Assembly: GCA_040392005.1 (NCBI GenBank) | Contig: JBEBWT010000001.1 | Location: 1-64,000 of the forward strand | Source of the DNA: DASRQK01 sp040392005 | GTDB taxonomy: Bacteria; Bacteroidota; Bacteroidia; Sphingobacteriales; Sphingobacteriaceae | Direction of reading: 5' to 3' | DNA: 64,000 bases | In this document: piece by piece, positions 40,714 to 48,914 of the stretch | Layout: the number at the start of each line of letters is the position of its first letter | Numbering within the stretch: the stretch's first letter is position 1 | The notes under the pieces: model-generated | Told to the model about the DNA's origin: nothing | Databases searched by the model: none | The model's input: only the letters and a program-made list of their open reading frames with translations | Position numbers and translations under genes: made by a program

Positions 40714-43113
40714 CTACTCATCCCTCAGCGAATCCACCGGATTGGCCAGAGCTGCCCGGATGGCCTGGTAGCCTACCGTCATCAGGGCTATTCCAAGCGC
40801 AACTAAGCCGGCCAGCACAAAGGACCACCAGGGCATGGTGATTCTGTCGTTGAAGTCCTGCAGCCAGCGGGAGAATATCCACCAGGCAATAGGACTGGCT
40901 ATCAATAAAGAAACAATGACCAGGCTGAGAAAATTTTCTGAAAGCAGATGCACGATCCTGTATAGGCTTGCGCCCAGTACCTTGCGGACGCCGATCTCCT
41001 TTTTCCGCTGTTCAGCGGTGAATGCCGCAAGACCAAATAATCCCAGACAGGCAATAAAAATCGTCAGGATAGAAAAAGTGGCGATGATGTTGTTTGTCCG
41101 GTTATCTGCAGTGTAATAGTCTTTGATATGCTCGTCCAGGAATTGATAATCGAATGCAGCGTCGGGCAGTTGCTCATTGAATATCTGTTGTACCTGTGCG
41201 AGGTATGGTGCCGTGTTCTGTACGTTGTAACGCACCATAAAATAGCGGTAACCTTCACTAACCCTGTTTGCACGGTAATAAACGTATCCGCCGATGGCAT
41301 CTTTCAGACTCTGATAGTTGAAATTGCGGACTACACCCACGATCGTGGTATTGGGAGATATCTCCGAAGCGTATGTATGTCCGATGGCGTCATCGGGGTT
41401 TTCATAACCCAGATAAGAGGCAACTACCTCATTGACCAATATATAGCTGGTCGTATCAGTGGGAGCAAGGTTGTCAGGCAGATCCGTTCCGGCAAGCAGG
41501 TGCAGACCGAGGGTAGGAACCACCGCACCCCGGCTGCTGGAAGTGCTGACCGGGAGCCCTTCGTTCGTTTCACCCGGACGGTGGATCTTTCTTCCACTTT
41601 CGCCAAATCCCGGAAAGGCCTGTACGGTGGCCATGCTCTCTGTGCCGGCCAGATCCATGACGGCCTGCTGGATCGTGTTGAATTTATCCGGCGTACGGAT
41701 GGACTGGATAGGAATGATGAGCGTGTTTGTCGGTTGGTAACCGAGATCCTTGTTGGATACATGACGCATTTGCAGGGAAATCACGATCACCCCGATGATC
41801 AAAATGATCGAACAGGTAAACTGGAAAATTACCAGTCCCCTTCGCATATACTGGGCAGTAGGATTTTTTGTGGCCAGATTCTTCATGAGCGACAAGCTCG
41901 GAATACGTGCCATCATAAAAGCCGGGTAGCTGCCGCCGATGAGGGTGATGATGCCCCATATTGCCAGGGATATGCCGATATTCTCCATGCTGAACAATTT
42001 CGAAACAGGTATCTCCGTCCCGATAAGGCTGTTGAACACGGATAGGGTGAGATAGGCTAATAATAATCCTATTGCGATAGCGAAGAACGAGATGATACCC
42101 GTTTCTAAATAGAAACGAAGTCTTATCTGGAAACGATGTGCGCCCAATACCTTATTTATTCCAACTTCCCTGGCATTTTTCTCCGAACGGGCGGTCGCCA
42201 GGTTCATGTAATTGATGCAGGCGATGAGTACGATCAGCAGCGCAAGTACGAATACGGTCCGGACGGTATTGAAACTGCCTTTGCGTGAAGATAACTGATC
42301 CTTCAGATCTGCTGAATGCAGATAAACTTGCGCTAATGGTTGCAAAAAGAAATCGGTATAGTATTGCCCGTCTTTTTCTACGTACTTGTCGATCAGTGCG
42401 GTTGCTTTTTCCGCTACTCCGGCGGGATCTGCATCAGGATGCAGTAAACAATAGGTGTGATAACTGGCATTTGACCAGTGTACATTCTTACCCATCCACG
42501 AATCCATGATATTGGTGAATATATCGCCATCGAATGAACTGTTTGCCGGCAGGTCCCTGAATACCCCGGATACGGTCATGGTATCGTTTTGGTTGATAAT
42601 GATTTTTTGATCCAGAGCCGGACCGTTGCCAAACATTTTGTCTTTTTTGCTTGCTGAGAGCACAATACTTTTCGGGTGCAGAAAAGCGGTATGCCGGTTT
42701 CCCTCGGTAAACTCCACATCAAAAAAACTGAAAAACGTGGAGTCGGTCAGGTAGATATTTTTCTCAATATAATTATTGCCGTTTGCACGCACGGAACCAA
42801 AACCCGTAAAGTCACGCCTGACCAGGCGAACTATGGATTCTACTTCCGGAATGTCGGACAGCATCGTTGGACCGACCGCATTGGGGAGATTGGCCCATTT
42901 TTCATAATTGTAGTCGGCTGTCGCCTGCATGAAGACACGATAGATATTGGCCTCCTGCTGAAACTGTTTGTTGAAACTCAGTTCCTGCCGTCCATAGGTG
43001 ATCAGCAGGATGGCGACAGCCAGGCTAACGGCCAATCCGAATATATTCAGCATGCTGAAAAATCGATTTTTTACTAAGGTCCGCCAGGCGGTTTTGAAAT
43101 AATTCCGGATCAT
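40714..43113 (-). CDS. ABC permease 8, two-domain MacB/FtsX type
   Basis: The 799-residue permease starts MIRNYFKTAWRTLVKNRFFSM. Half 1 has ACINYMNLATARSEKNAREV and GINKVLGAHRFQI, where GINK replaces GIRK. Half 2 has RKKEIGVRKVLGASLYRIVHL, and it ends NPVDSLRDE. The C-terminal membrane region reads RWLQDFNDRITMPWWSF where most paralogues have KWLEDFAYRI. It is monocistronic as far as the sequence shows. Its leader shares the hairpin and MDNSK upstream ORF with permease 7, and three dyads lie upstream. Confidence 0.92.
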   Translation of the reverse strand: MIRNYFKTAWRTLVKNRFFSMLNIFGLAVSLAVAILLITYGRQELSFNKQFQQEANIYRVFMQATADYNYEKWANLPNAVGPTMLSDIPEVESIVRLVRRDFTGFGSVRANGNNYIEKNIYLTDSTFFSFFDVEFTEGNRHTAFLHPKSIVLSASKKDKMFGNGPALDQKIIINQNDTMTVSGVFRDLPANSSFDGDIFTNIMDSWMGKNVHWSNASYHTYCLLHPDADPAGVAEKATALIDKYVEKDGQYYTDFFLQPLAQVYLHSADLKDQLSSRKGSFNTVRTVFVLALLIVLIACINYMNLATARSEKNAREVGINKVLGAHRFQIRLRFYLETGIISFFAIAIGLLLAYLTLSVFNSLIGTEIPVSKLFSMENIGISLAIWGIITLIGGSYPAFMMARIPSLSLMKNLATKNPTAQYMRRGLVIFQFTCSIILIIGVIVISLQMRHVSNKDLGYQPTNTLIIPIQSIRTPDKFNTIQQAVMDLAGTESMATVQAFPGFGESGRKIHRPGETNEGLPVSTSSSRGAVVPTLGLHLLAGTDLPDNLAPTDTTSYILVNEVVASYLGYENPDDAIGHTYASEISPNTTIVGVVRNFNYQSLKDAIGGYVYYRANRVSEGYRYFMVRYNVQNTAPYLAQVQQIFNEQLPDAAFDYQFLDEHIKDYYTADNRTNNIIATFSILTIFIACLGLFGLAAFTAEQRKKEIGVRKVLGASLYRIVHLLSENFLSLVIVSLLIASPIAWWIFSRWLQDFNDRITMPWWSFVLAGLVALGIALMTVGYQAIRAALANPVDSLRDE

Positions 43114-43134
43114 AATTTTTTGTTTTAACTGAAT

Positions 43135-43152
43135 CTATTTGGAGTTATCCAT
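43135..43152 (-). other. Possible leader peptide MDNSK upstream of permease 8
   Basis: This is the minus-strand counterpart of the 36594-36611 element: Met-Asp-Asn-Ser-Lys then TAG, 21 bp before the permease 8 start, inside the conserved block 43137-43178 with the same TATCT/AGATA hairpin. Confidence 0.35.
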
Positions 43153-43203
43153 AATTTTTCGTATCTTTCTGAGATAGGCTCTTGTTACTCATGTTTTGGA
43201 GGA

Positions 43204-43220
43204 CAACAGTTATCAAGCCA
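43204..43220 (-). promoter_or_regulatory. Candidate sigma-54 promoter of permease 8
   Basis: The minus strand reads TGGCTTGATAACTGTTG. TGGC is intact; the -12 position has TGT for TGC. The GG is 73 bp from the centre of the first two dyads of array F. Confidence 0.55.
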
Positions 43221-43273
43221 AAAAATTAACTACTTGATTATCAATAAATTATATTAATTTATAGAAACAATAG

Positions 43274-43331
43274 ATGTTCAGTATCGAACACCGGTCGTCC
43301 AGTATCGAACACCGGTCGTCCAGAAACGTAC
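43274..43331 (-). promoter_or_regulatory. Three tandem activator dyads F (UAS) for permease 8
   Basis: Sites start at 43274 (TGTTCAGTATCGAACA), 43295 (CGTCCAGTATCGAACA) and 43316 (CGTCCAGAAACGTACA), again every 21 bp. The linkers between them (CCGGT) are identical, so the array probably grew by unit duplication. Confidence 0.7.
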
Positions 43332-43368
43332 AATGCATATCCGGGTGAAATGCCCTTACAGAATTATA

Positions 43369-45237
43369 TCAGCGTTGCAGCACCTGTATAGTGAGATGTG
43401 AAGCGTGGTCGCCACCACGGTAAAGCCGATGGGTGGCTTTGATAAAATCCGAATCCCTGGCATGATAAATATCCAGGAATTGCTGTGGATTCCGATCTAC
43501 CAATGGGAACCACGAATTTTGGATCTGTATCATGATGCGGTGCCCTTTTTTGAAGGTATGGGCCACGTCCGGCAAGCTGTAACTGACCGGGGTGATTTCA
43601 CCGGGGTTGAAGGGTTCGGGATGCTCAAAGCTGTTCCGGAATTTCCCACGGAAAACCTCACCACGCACCATCATCTGATAACCACTCAGATTTTTGCCTT
43701 CATAGCCTGTTCCGGTAGCAGTATTATCCACAGGGTGTTCATCGATGAGCTTCACCACGTAATCGGCGTCGGTACCCGTAGTGGACACGAATAAGTTGGC
43801 CATCAATGGCCCGGTCAGGGTCACATCTTCGGTCAGTACATCAGACCGATATACTTGCACATCCGGCCGCCGCGCAGCGAACCGTTGATCATCCACCATG
43901 TATTCGCGGGTACGTTGCCGCTGGATACCTGCCTGGTAAGGTACCGGCGAAGCCGGATCGCTCACGTATTCATCGTATCCTTCCGTATTCTCTTTTTCGA
44001 AGCTCAGGCGACCATTGGCATGAAGGTAGAGCCGGCTTGTCACGGTATTCCGGGGTGGCCAGGTGTCGAAGCTTTTCCATTCATTGCTGCCGCTGACGAA
44101 GATGGTAGCCTCGGCTGCATCAAAGGCACCTTTGTCTTTCAGATAATAATTGAAAAAGGGTAATTGGAGATGTTGCTGATACCAGGCACTGGTCGGTTCG
44201 TGGAACCGGATATCACCGAAGAAGTCGCCTGTGCTGCGTATCCATCCACCATGGAACCAGGGCCCCATTACCAGGCGGTTATCCGCACTGGGATTATTGG
44301 TCTTAATACTTTTGTAAACTTCAAATGGACCAAAAGGGTCTTCCGCGTCAAAGAAGCCGCCCACGGTCATCACGGCAGGCTTGACGTCGTGCAGATGGCG
44401 CACAATTTCCCTGGCCCGCCAGAAGGTATCGAGTGTGCCGTGCTGCATAAGATCATTCCAGAATGCAATGCTATCACCGAAATAATGCTCTTTTACATGA
44501 GGGAGGGCACCCAGATCCAGAAAGAACTGATAGTTGTCCCGGTAATCAACCTTCACCCCGCCCTGAAACTGCTCAGGTGTCAATGGCTCCGGCCGCGGCA
44601 CGCCAAACCGGCTGTAAAAATTGAAGGCATCCATCAGGAAAAAAGCACCGTTGTGGTGGAAATCATCACCCCGGAACCAATCCGTGACAGGTGCCTGCGG
44701 TGATGCTGCTTTCAATGCAGGATGAGCCCCCGGCAGTGCAGCAGTGGAATAAAATCCGGGATAGGATATCCCGTAGATACCCGCCCTTCCATTGTTGTTG
44801 GGAATGTTCTTCACCAACCAATCAATCGTGTCATAGGTATCGCTGCTCTCGTCAATGTCGCTATCGGTTTTCTTATTGGCCACATGCGGGCGGATATCTG
44901 TATAAGTCCCTTCACTCATCCATTTGCCCCGTACATCCTGATACACGAAAATGTAGCCTTCGCGGGCAAATGCTGAATCCGGCCCGAGGCTCGTTTTGAA
45001 TTTGTCTTCGCCGTAGGGTGCCACGGTATAGGGCGTACGGTTTATCAAAAAGGGGTAGCGCTGGTTGTCCTCTTTCGGTATATAAATCGATGTGAATAGC
45101 TTTATACCATCCCGCATTGGAATATAACGCTCTATCTTCGTGTAATGTTCGCGGATGTATTCAGCCTCAGATGATTGGGCGAAGGCAGCAGCACTCCACA
45201 GCATGACTGCCCAGCTGAAAAGGATAAACTTGCGCAT
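43369..45237 (-). CDS. CocE/NonD family hydrolase (X-Pro dipeptidyl-peptidase-like)
   Basis: About 622 residues from MRKFILFSWAVMLWSAAAFAQ, a clear signal peptide. The alpha/beta-hydrolase core has the nucleophile elbow AGIYGISYPGFYST (GxSYxG), preceded by RDGIKLFTSIYIP and VYQDVRGKWMSEG. The catalytic His is near the end in RGGDHASHL. A C-terminal jelly-roll (RLYLHANGRLSF onward, PepX_C type) completes the family layout. It would hydrolyse acyl or prolyl bonds in the periplasm; the substrate is unknown. It follows permease 9 by 55 bp on the same strand. Confidence 0.92.
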   Translation of the reverse strand: MRKFILFSWAVMLWSAAAFAQSSEAEYIREHYTKIERYIPMRDGIKLFTSIYIPKEDNQRYPFLINRTPYTVAPYGEDKFKTSLGPDSAFAREGYIFVYQDVRGKWMSEGTYTDIRPHVANKKTDSDIDESSDTYDTIDWLVKNIPNNNGRAGIYGISYPGFYSTAALPGAHPALKAASPQAPVTDWFRGDDFHHNGAFFLMDAFNFYSRFGVPRPEPLTPEQFQGGVKVDYRDNYQFFLDLGALPHVKEHYFGDSIAFWNDLMQHGTLDTFWRAREIVRHLHDVKPAVMTVGGFFDAEDPFGPFEVYKSIKTNNPSADNRLVMGPWFHGGWIRSTGDFFGDIRFHEPTSAWYQQHLQLPFFNYYLKDKGAFDAAEATIFVSGSNEWKSFDTWPPRNTVTSRLYLHANGRLSFEKENTEGYDEYVSDPASPVPYQAGIQRQRTREYMVDDQRFAARRPDVQVYRSDVLTEDVTLTGPLMANLFVSTTGTDADYVVKLIDEHPVDNTATGTGYEGKNLSGYQMMVRGEVFRGKFRNSFEHPEPFNPGEITPVSYSLPDVAHTFKKGHRIMIQIQNSWFPLVDRNPQQFLDIYHARDSDFIKATHRLYRGGDHASHLTIQVLQR

Positions 45238-45292
45238 AGCATTTTTTTTTACAAACGTAGCGAACTCGTCCGTTAGATGCAAGATGAAAATT

Positions 45293-47764
45293 TTACTCAT
45301 CCCTCAACGAATCCACCGGATTGGCGACCGCTGCCCGTATAGCCTGCCAACTCACGGTGGCCAGGGCGATCAGGACTGCCGAGAAACCAGCCAGTGCGAA
45401 CATCCACCACTGGATCTCCACTTGGTACACAAAATCTTCCAGCCATTTGCTCATCGCCCACCAGGCGATCGGGGAGGCAATCAGGGTGGCCAGCAATACG
45501 AGTTTGACAAAATCTTTGGAGAGCATACCGACAATACCGGCCACGGAAGCACCGAGGACCTTGCGGATACCGATTTCTTTGGTTTTGCGGTAGGCAGACA
45601 AGGCAGCCAGCCCGAACAGCCCCAGGCAGGAGATCAGGATGGTGATCCCGGTGGCCAGATTGATCAGTTTGGCGATTTTCTGTTCCTGTGCATACATGGC
45701 CTCGATCGTCTCATCATAAAATTTCACATTGTACGCATCTGCCGGATAGAACTTATTCCATTGCTGTTGGATCGTTTCGAGCGTTCTTTGCCAGCCGGCC
45801 GGGTTGTTGCCATCCAGTTTGATGTTGAAAGTATTGCGGTTGATATTGCCCGCCATCATGACCAGAGAGGTGATGGGCGTATAAAAATCCTGGGTATGGA
45901 AATCCTGCACAACTCCTGCGACCGGGAATTTTGTTTGTCCCCGCTGCCCGATCAGTTGTCCGATGGCTTCCTGCGGATCTGCGAATCCCAGTGACCGGGC
46001 CGCTGTTTCGTTGATGATAAACTCATTGAGTGTGTCTGAAGGCCGGATATTGCGCCCGCTCAGCAATTGCATATCATAAAGGTTCAGATAGGCAGTATCG
46101 ATCGTCTTTTTATACATAATGGCTTCTTGCGGATCGCCGGTACCATCTGCATCCATCCGGCTGAAAGGGCTGGATGAATAACCGCTCGACAGGGGAGGGT
46201 TGGCCAGGCTGATCTGGCGGATGCCCGGCTGCTTGCGGAGCTCTTCCAGCAGAGTGAATTGCTTATTTTTATAAGCAGGATTGTTGTTGTACCAATATTT
46301 AAAAGGGATCTCTACCAGCACGACGGCTTCCTTATCAAAGCCCATTTCGGCCTTTATGGTATGTCTCAGTTGCGCACCGACAATGATGGTGCTGCTGATG
46401 AAAACAATGGCAATCGTAAACTGGAACAGGATCAATATTTTTTGCAGACCGAGGCGATTTTTACCGGGGCTGCTTGAAAAACTGTTTTTGAAGACTTCGA
46501 CGGTTTTGACTTTTGTACTCAGCCAGCCAGGGTATAAGCCTGCCAGCAGGGTGATCATCAGGATCGTCATCAATGCGAAAATCATAAAAATACCCATATT
46601 TCCGCCGGGATCGACCCCGGCAGGGATCAATTCCTGCAGCCACCAGAATCCCACACGTCCGATGATCAGGGCCAGAACGATTGCAACCAGGCCGGTCAGT
46701 AAGGTTTCAAAGAGAAATTGTCCCATTAATTGGCCGGGGCTGCTGCCCATGGTTTTGCGCACGCCGATTTCCCTGGCCCGTTCCGGAATCTGTGCAATGC
46801 TCATGTTGATATAGTTTATACAGGCCAGTATCAGCAAAAACAGTCCGACCCCGATCAGGCCGAACAGGACGGGTTTGCTCATTTTTTCTACGCCCCAATC
46901 GCTGACATGGGTAGCAAAATGTGCTTCTTTCAAAGGGAGCAGTTCATAGGACTTATTCTTGGGCAGTTCCGAACCTCTTTCCTTTTCAAAAGCGGTCCAG
47001 TGCCTGCGGTCCAGTGCATCCAATTGAGCCAGGAATGCGTCCGGATCCGTATTCTTCCTGAGTTTGACGTACAATTTATCACTACCGTTGGTATTGGTCC
47101 AGGTGTTGAGCGGATGAACCTGATCCATCAATACAATAAATTCTTTGGTAGTACCGAATTCGGACGGACCTTCATAATCCATCACGATACCACTTACACT
47201 TCGGTATGTGCTGTCACCGTTGTCATATAGGATCTGCTGATTCAGTACCTCTTCCAATGCCAGATCCGGAAAATATTCCTGCACCCGGCTCTTTGTCAGT
47301 ACGACGTTTTCCGGTGAATTGAGTGAGGTTTCTGGATTTCCGTGGATCCAGTGATGGGGTACCAGTTCAAAATATGCCCGGTCCACGGCCACAATACCTG
47401 TTGGTTCGTCCTTGCTATAACCCTTTCCGTCCGGACGATTGACTGTCACAGAATTGACCCATTGACTGAACACCGGCACGACCTGCTCCCATCCGGTCAA
47501 TTCCTGCCGGATACCCTGGTATAGTGGAGCGGCCACTCCGCCCATCCGGTATTCCTGATCATTCCGCATGGACTGAGTGATCACCTTATAGGTCTGGTCC
47601 AGTCCGGGCAGGTTCCGGTCATAGGCAAACTCATGACTGCATATCCGGTAGATCATCCAGCAGGCACTGATCCCGATGGCCAGTCCCAGGATATTCAATC
47701 CGGTGAAAACGCGATTGCGCCAGAGGTGGCGCAGGGTGGTTCTGAAAAGGGGTTTTATCTGCAT
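45293..47764 (-). CDS. ABC permease 9, two-domain MacB/FtsX type
   Basis: The 823-residue permease starts MQIKPLFRTTLRHLWRNRVFT. It resembles permease 1 over TM1 (GISACWMIYRI), in the FELLPLKEKHF-type motif (YELLPLKEAHF) and in half 1 (ACINYINMSIAQIPERAREI, GVRKTMGSSPGQL). Half 2 has KEIGIRKVLGASVAGIVGML, and it ends NPVDSLRDE. It is the only permease-leading unit with no dyads or sigma-54-type element upstream: just 88 bp separate it from a divergent small gene. It may be transcribed together with the downstream CocE-type hydrolase. Confidence 0.92.
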   Translation of the reverse strand: MQIKPLFRTTLRHLWRNRVFTGLNILGLAIGISACWMIYRICSHEFAYDRNLPGLDQTYKVITQSMRNDQEYRMGGVAAPLYQGIRQELTGWEQVVPVFSQWVNSVTVNRPDGKGYSKDEPTGIVAVDRAYFELVPHHWIHGNPETSLNSPENVVLTKSRVQEYFPDLALEEVLNQQILYDNGDSTYRSVSGIVMDYEGPSEFGTTKEFIVLMDQVHPLNTWTNTNGSDKLYVKLRKNTDPDAFLAQLDALDRRHWTAFEKERGSELPKNKSYELLPLKEAHFATHVSDWGVEKMSKPVLFGLIGVGLFLLILACINYINMSIAQIPERAREIGVRKTMGSSPGQLMGQFLFETLLTGLVAIVLALIIGRVGFWWLQELIPAGVDPGGNMGIFMIFALMTILMITLLAGLYPGWLSTKVKTVEVFKNSFSSSPGKNRLGLQKILILFQFTIAIVFISSTIIVGAQLRHTIKAEMGFDKEAVVLVEIPFKYWYNNNPAYKNKQFTLLEELRKQPGIRQISLANPPLSSGYSSSPFSRMDADGTGDPQEAIMYKKTIDTAYLNLYDMQLLSGRNIRPSDTLNEFIINETAARSLGFADPQEAIGQLIGQRGQTKFPVAGVVQDFHTQDFYTPITSLVMMAGNINRNTFNIKLDGNNPAGWQRTLETIQQQWNKFYPADAYNVKFYDETIEAMYAQEQKIAKLINLATGITILISCLGLFGLAALSAYRKTKEIGIRKVLGASVAGIVGMLSKDFVKLVLLATLIASPIAWWAMSKWLEDFVYQVEIQWWMFALAGFSAVLIALATVSWQAIRAAVANPVDSLRDE

Positions 47765-47852
47765 AATTTCTGTTTAACAAATTTTTAACATAATGAAACG
47801 CAACCTTTTATGCTTTGCTTCGTCTTATAGACAAATGACATTTAAAAATTGA

Positions 47853-48173
47853 ATGAATATGAAAACAAAACATTTTTTCCTGACTGCAATCGGCGCATTC
47901 GCCTTGATTTTAAACGCTTCTGCAACCCAACTGGATTTGATTTCCGGAGATGGGATACAGGCACCACAACCCACTGTCACTGTCCCGTCGGAGGATCCTG
48001 AGGCTTTGGTACAGAAACTTTATGACTACGAGCAGGCCCGAATCCAGCGGGAGAAAGCCTACCTGGCACATATTAAACATGAGGATCTGCAAATGACCGA
48101 TGCGGTCAAAGGCAAAGAGAGCCGTTTTATCCGACTGTCTCCATCAGTACCTGCCCATCGAGCATCCGAATAA
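47853..48173 (+). CDS. Small secreted protein, possibly truncated
   Basis: A 106-residue ORF begins MNMKTKHFFLTAIGAFALIL and has a good signal peptide cleaved near NASAT. A mature part rich in Gln/Glu/Lys follows (LVQKLYDYEQARIQREKAYL, likely helical). The last 16 residues are read from DNA antisense to the end of the ABC ATPase gene, so the natural C-terminus may have been lost or the overlap may be genuine. No family was recognised. Confidence 0.5.
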   Translation: MNMKTKHFFLTAIGAFALILNASATQLDLISGDGIQAPQPTVTVPSEDPEALVQKLYDYEQARIQREKAYLAHIKHEDLQMTDAVKGKESRFIRLSPSVPAHRASE

Positions 48174-48801
48174 TCCTGTCTGCGAATTTGGCATCATGCT
48201 CACTATGGGTTACCATAATGATCGTGGTGCCACTTTCGTTAAGCTCAGTCAGCAATTGCATGACCTCATTCCCGTTTTTTGAATCCAGATTACCGGTAGG
48301 CTCATCCGCCAGGATCAGTTTGGGATTGTTCACTACCGCCCGCGCTACGGCCACACGTTGTTGCTGACCCCCTGACAGTTGCTGCGGAAAATGGTTTCGG
48401 CGGTGCATAATCTGCACTTTTTCCAGCACTTCCTCGACACGGCGTTTGCGCTCTGCGGCAGGCACCTTGGTGTAGATCAGCGGCAATTCCACATTTTCAA
48501 ATACAGTCAGTTCATCGATCAGGTTAAAGCTCTGAAACACAAAACCAATATTGTGTTTGCGCAGATCCGACCGTTTCCGTTCATTGAAGTCCGCTACCTC
48601 AATCCCGTTGAAAAGGTAGGACCCCTTGTCCAGATCGTCCAGCAGCCCCACAATATTGAGCAGGGTGGATTTTCCGCAGCCGGAAGGCCCCATCACTGCT
48701 ACAAATTCGCCTTCTTTGACATGGATGGACAGGTCATTCAGCGCCATCGTTTCAATTTCTTCGGTCCGGTACAGTTTCTCTAAATCAGTAATTTTTATCA
48801 T
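48127..48801 (-). CDS. ABC transporter ATP-binding protein (MacB/LolD type)
   Basis: The 224-residue ATPase has fully canonical motifs: Walker A GPSGCGKST (about 39-47), Q-loop FVFQSFNLIDELT, signature LSGGQQQRVAVARAV, Walker B LILADEPTGNLD, and H-loop MVTHSEHD. It is the last gene of the hlyD - permease 10 - ATPase operon. As the best-preserved MacB-type ATPase in the window, it is the likeliest common motor for permeases without an ATPase of their own; that sharing is inference. Confidence 0.93.
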   Translation of the reverse strand: MIKITDLEKLYRTEEIETMALNDLSIHVKEGEFVAVMGPSGCGKSTLLNIVGLLDDLDKGSYLFNGIEVADFNERKRSDLRKHNIGFVFQSFNLIDELTVFENVELPLIYTKVPAAERKRRVEEVLEKVQIMHRRNHFPQQLSGGQQQRVAVARAVVNNPKLILADEPTGNLDSKNGNEVMQLLTELNESGTTIIMVTHSEHDAKFADRIIRMLDGQVLMETVG

Positions 48802-48861
48802 CTTATTTGTTTTTGTCGATTATTTTTCGTATATTGTTAGTTTAGTCTTTTTTTGCTTAGG

Positions 48862-48908
48862 GCTTATCGTGCTTATCGCAAGCATTACTCGCTTAGTGCT
48901 TATCGTGC
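48862..48908. repeat. GCTTATCG-type short repeats between permease 10 and its ATPase
   Basis: GCTTATCGTGC occurs at 48862-48872 and 48898-48908, with a GCTTATCGCA copy at 48871-48880 and related GCTTAG words between. They fill most of the 113-bp spacer. Function is unknown. Confidence 0.6.
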
Positions 48909-48914
48909 AATCCA

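Noticed and set aside
41128..42045. 305-residue plus-strand ORF inside permease 8
   Set aside because: Antisense shadow of a clear permease gene; similar antisense ORFs appear across most permeases.
43274..43331. Possible CRISPR-like repeats
   Set aside because: The units are 21 bp with 5-bp identical linkers and no variable spacers, and there are no cas genes. They fit an activator-binding array.
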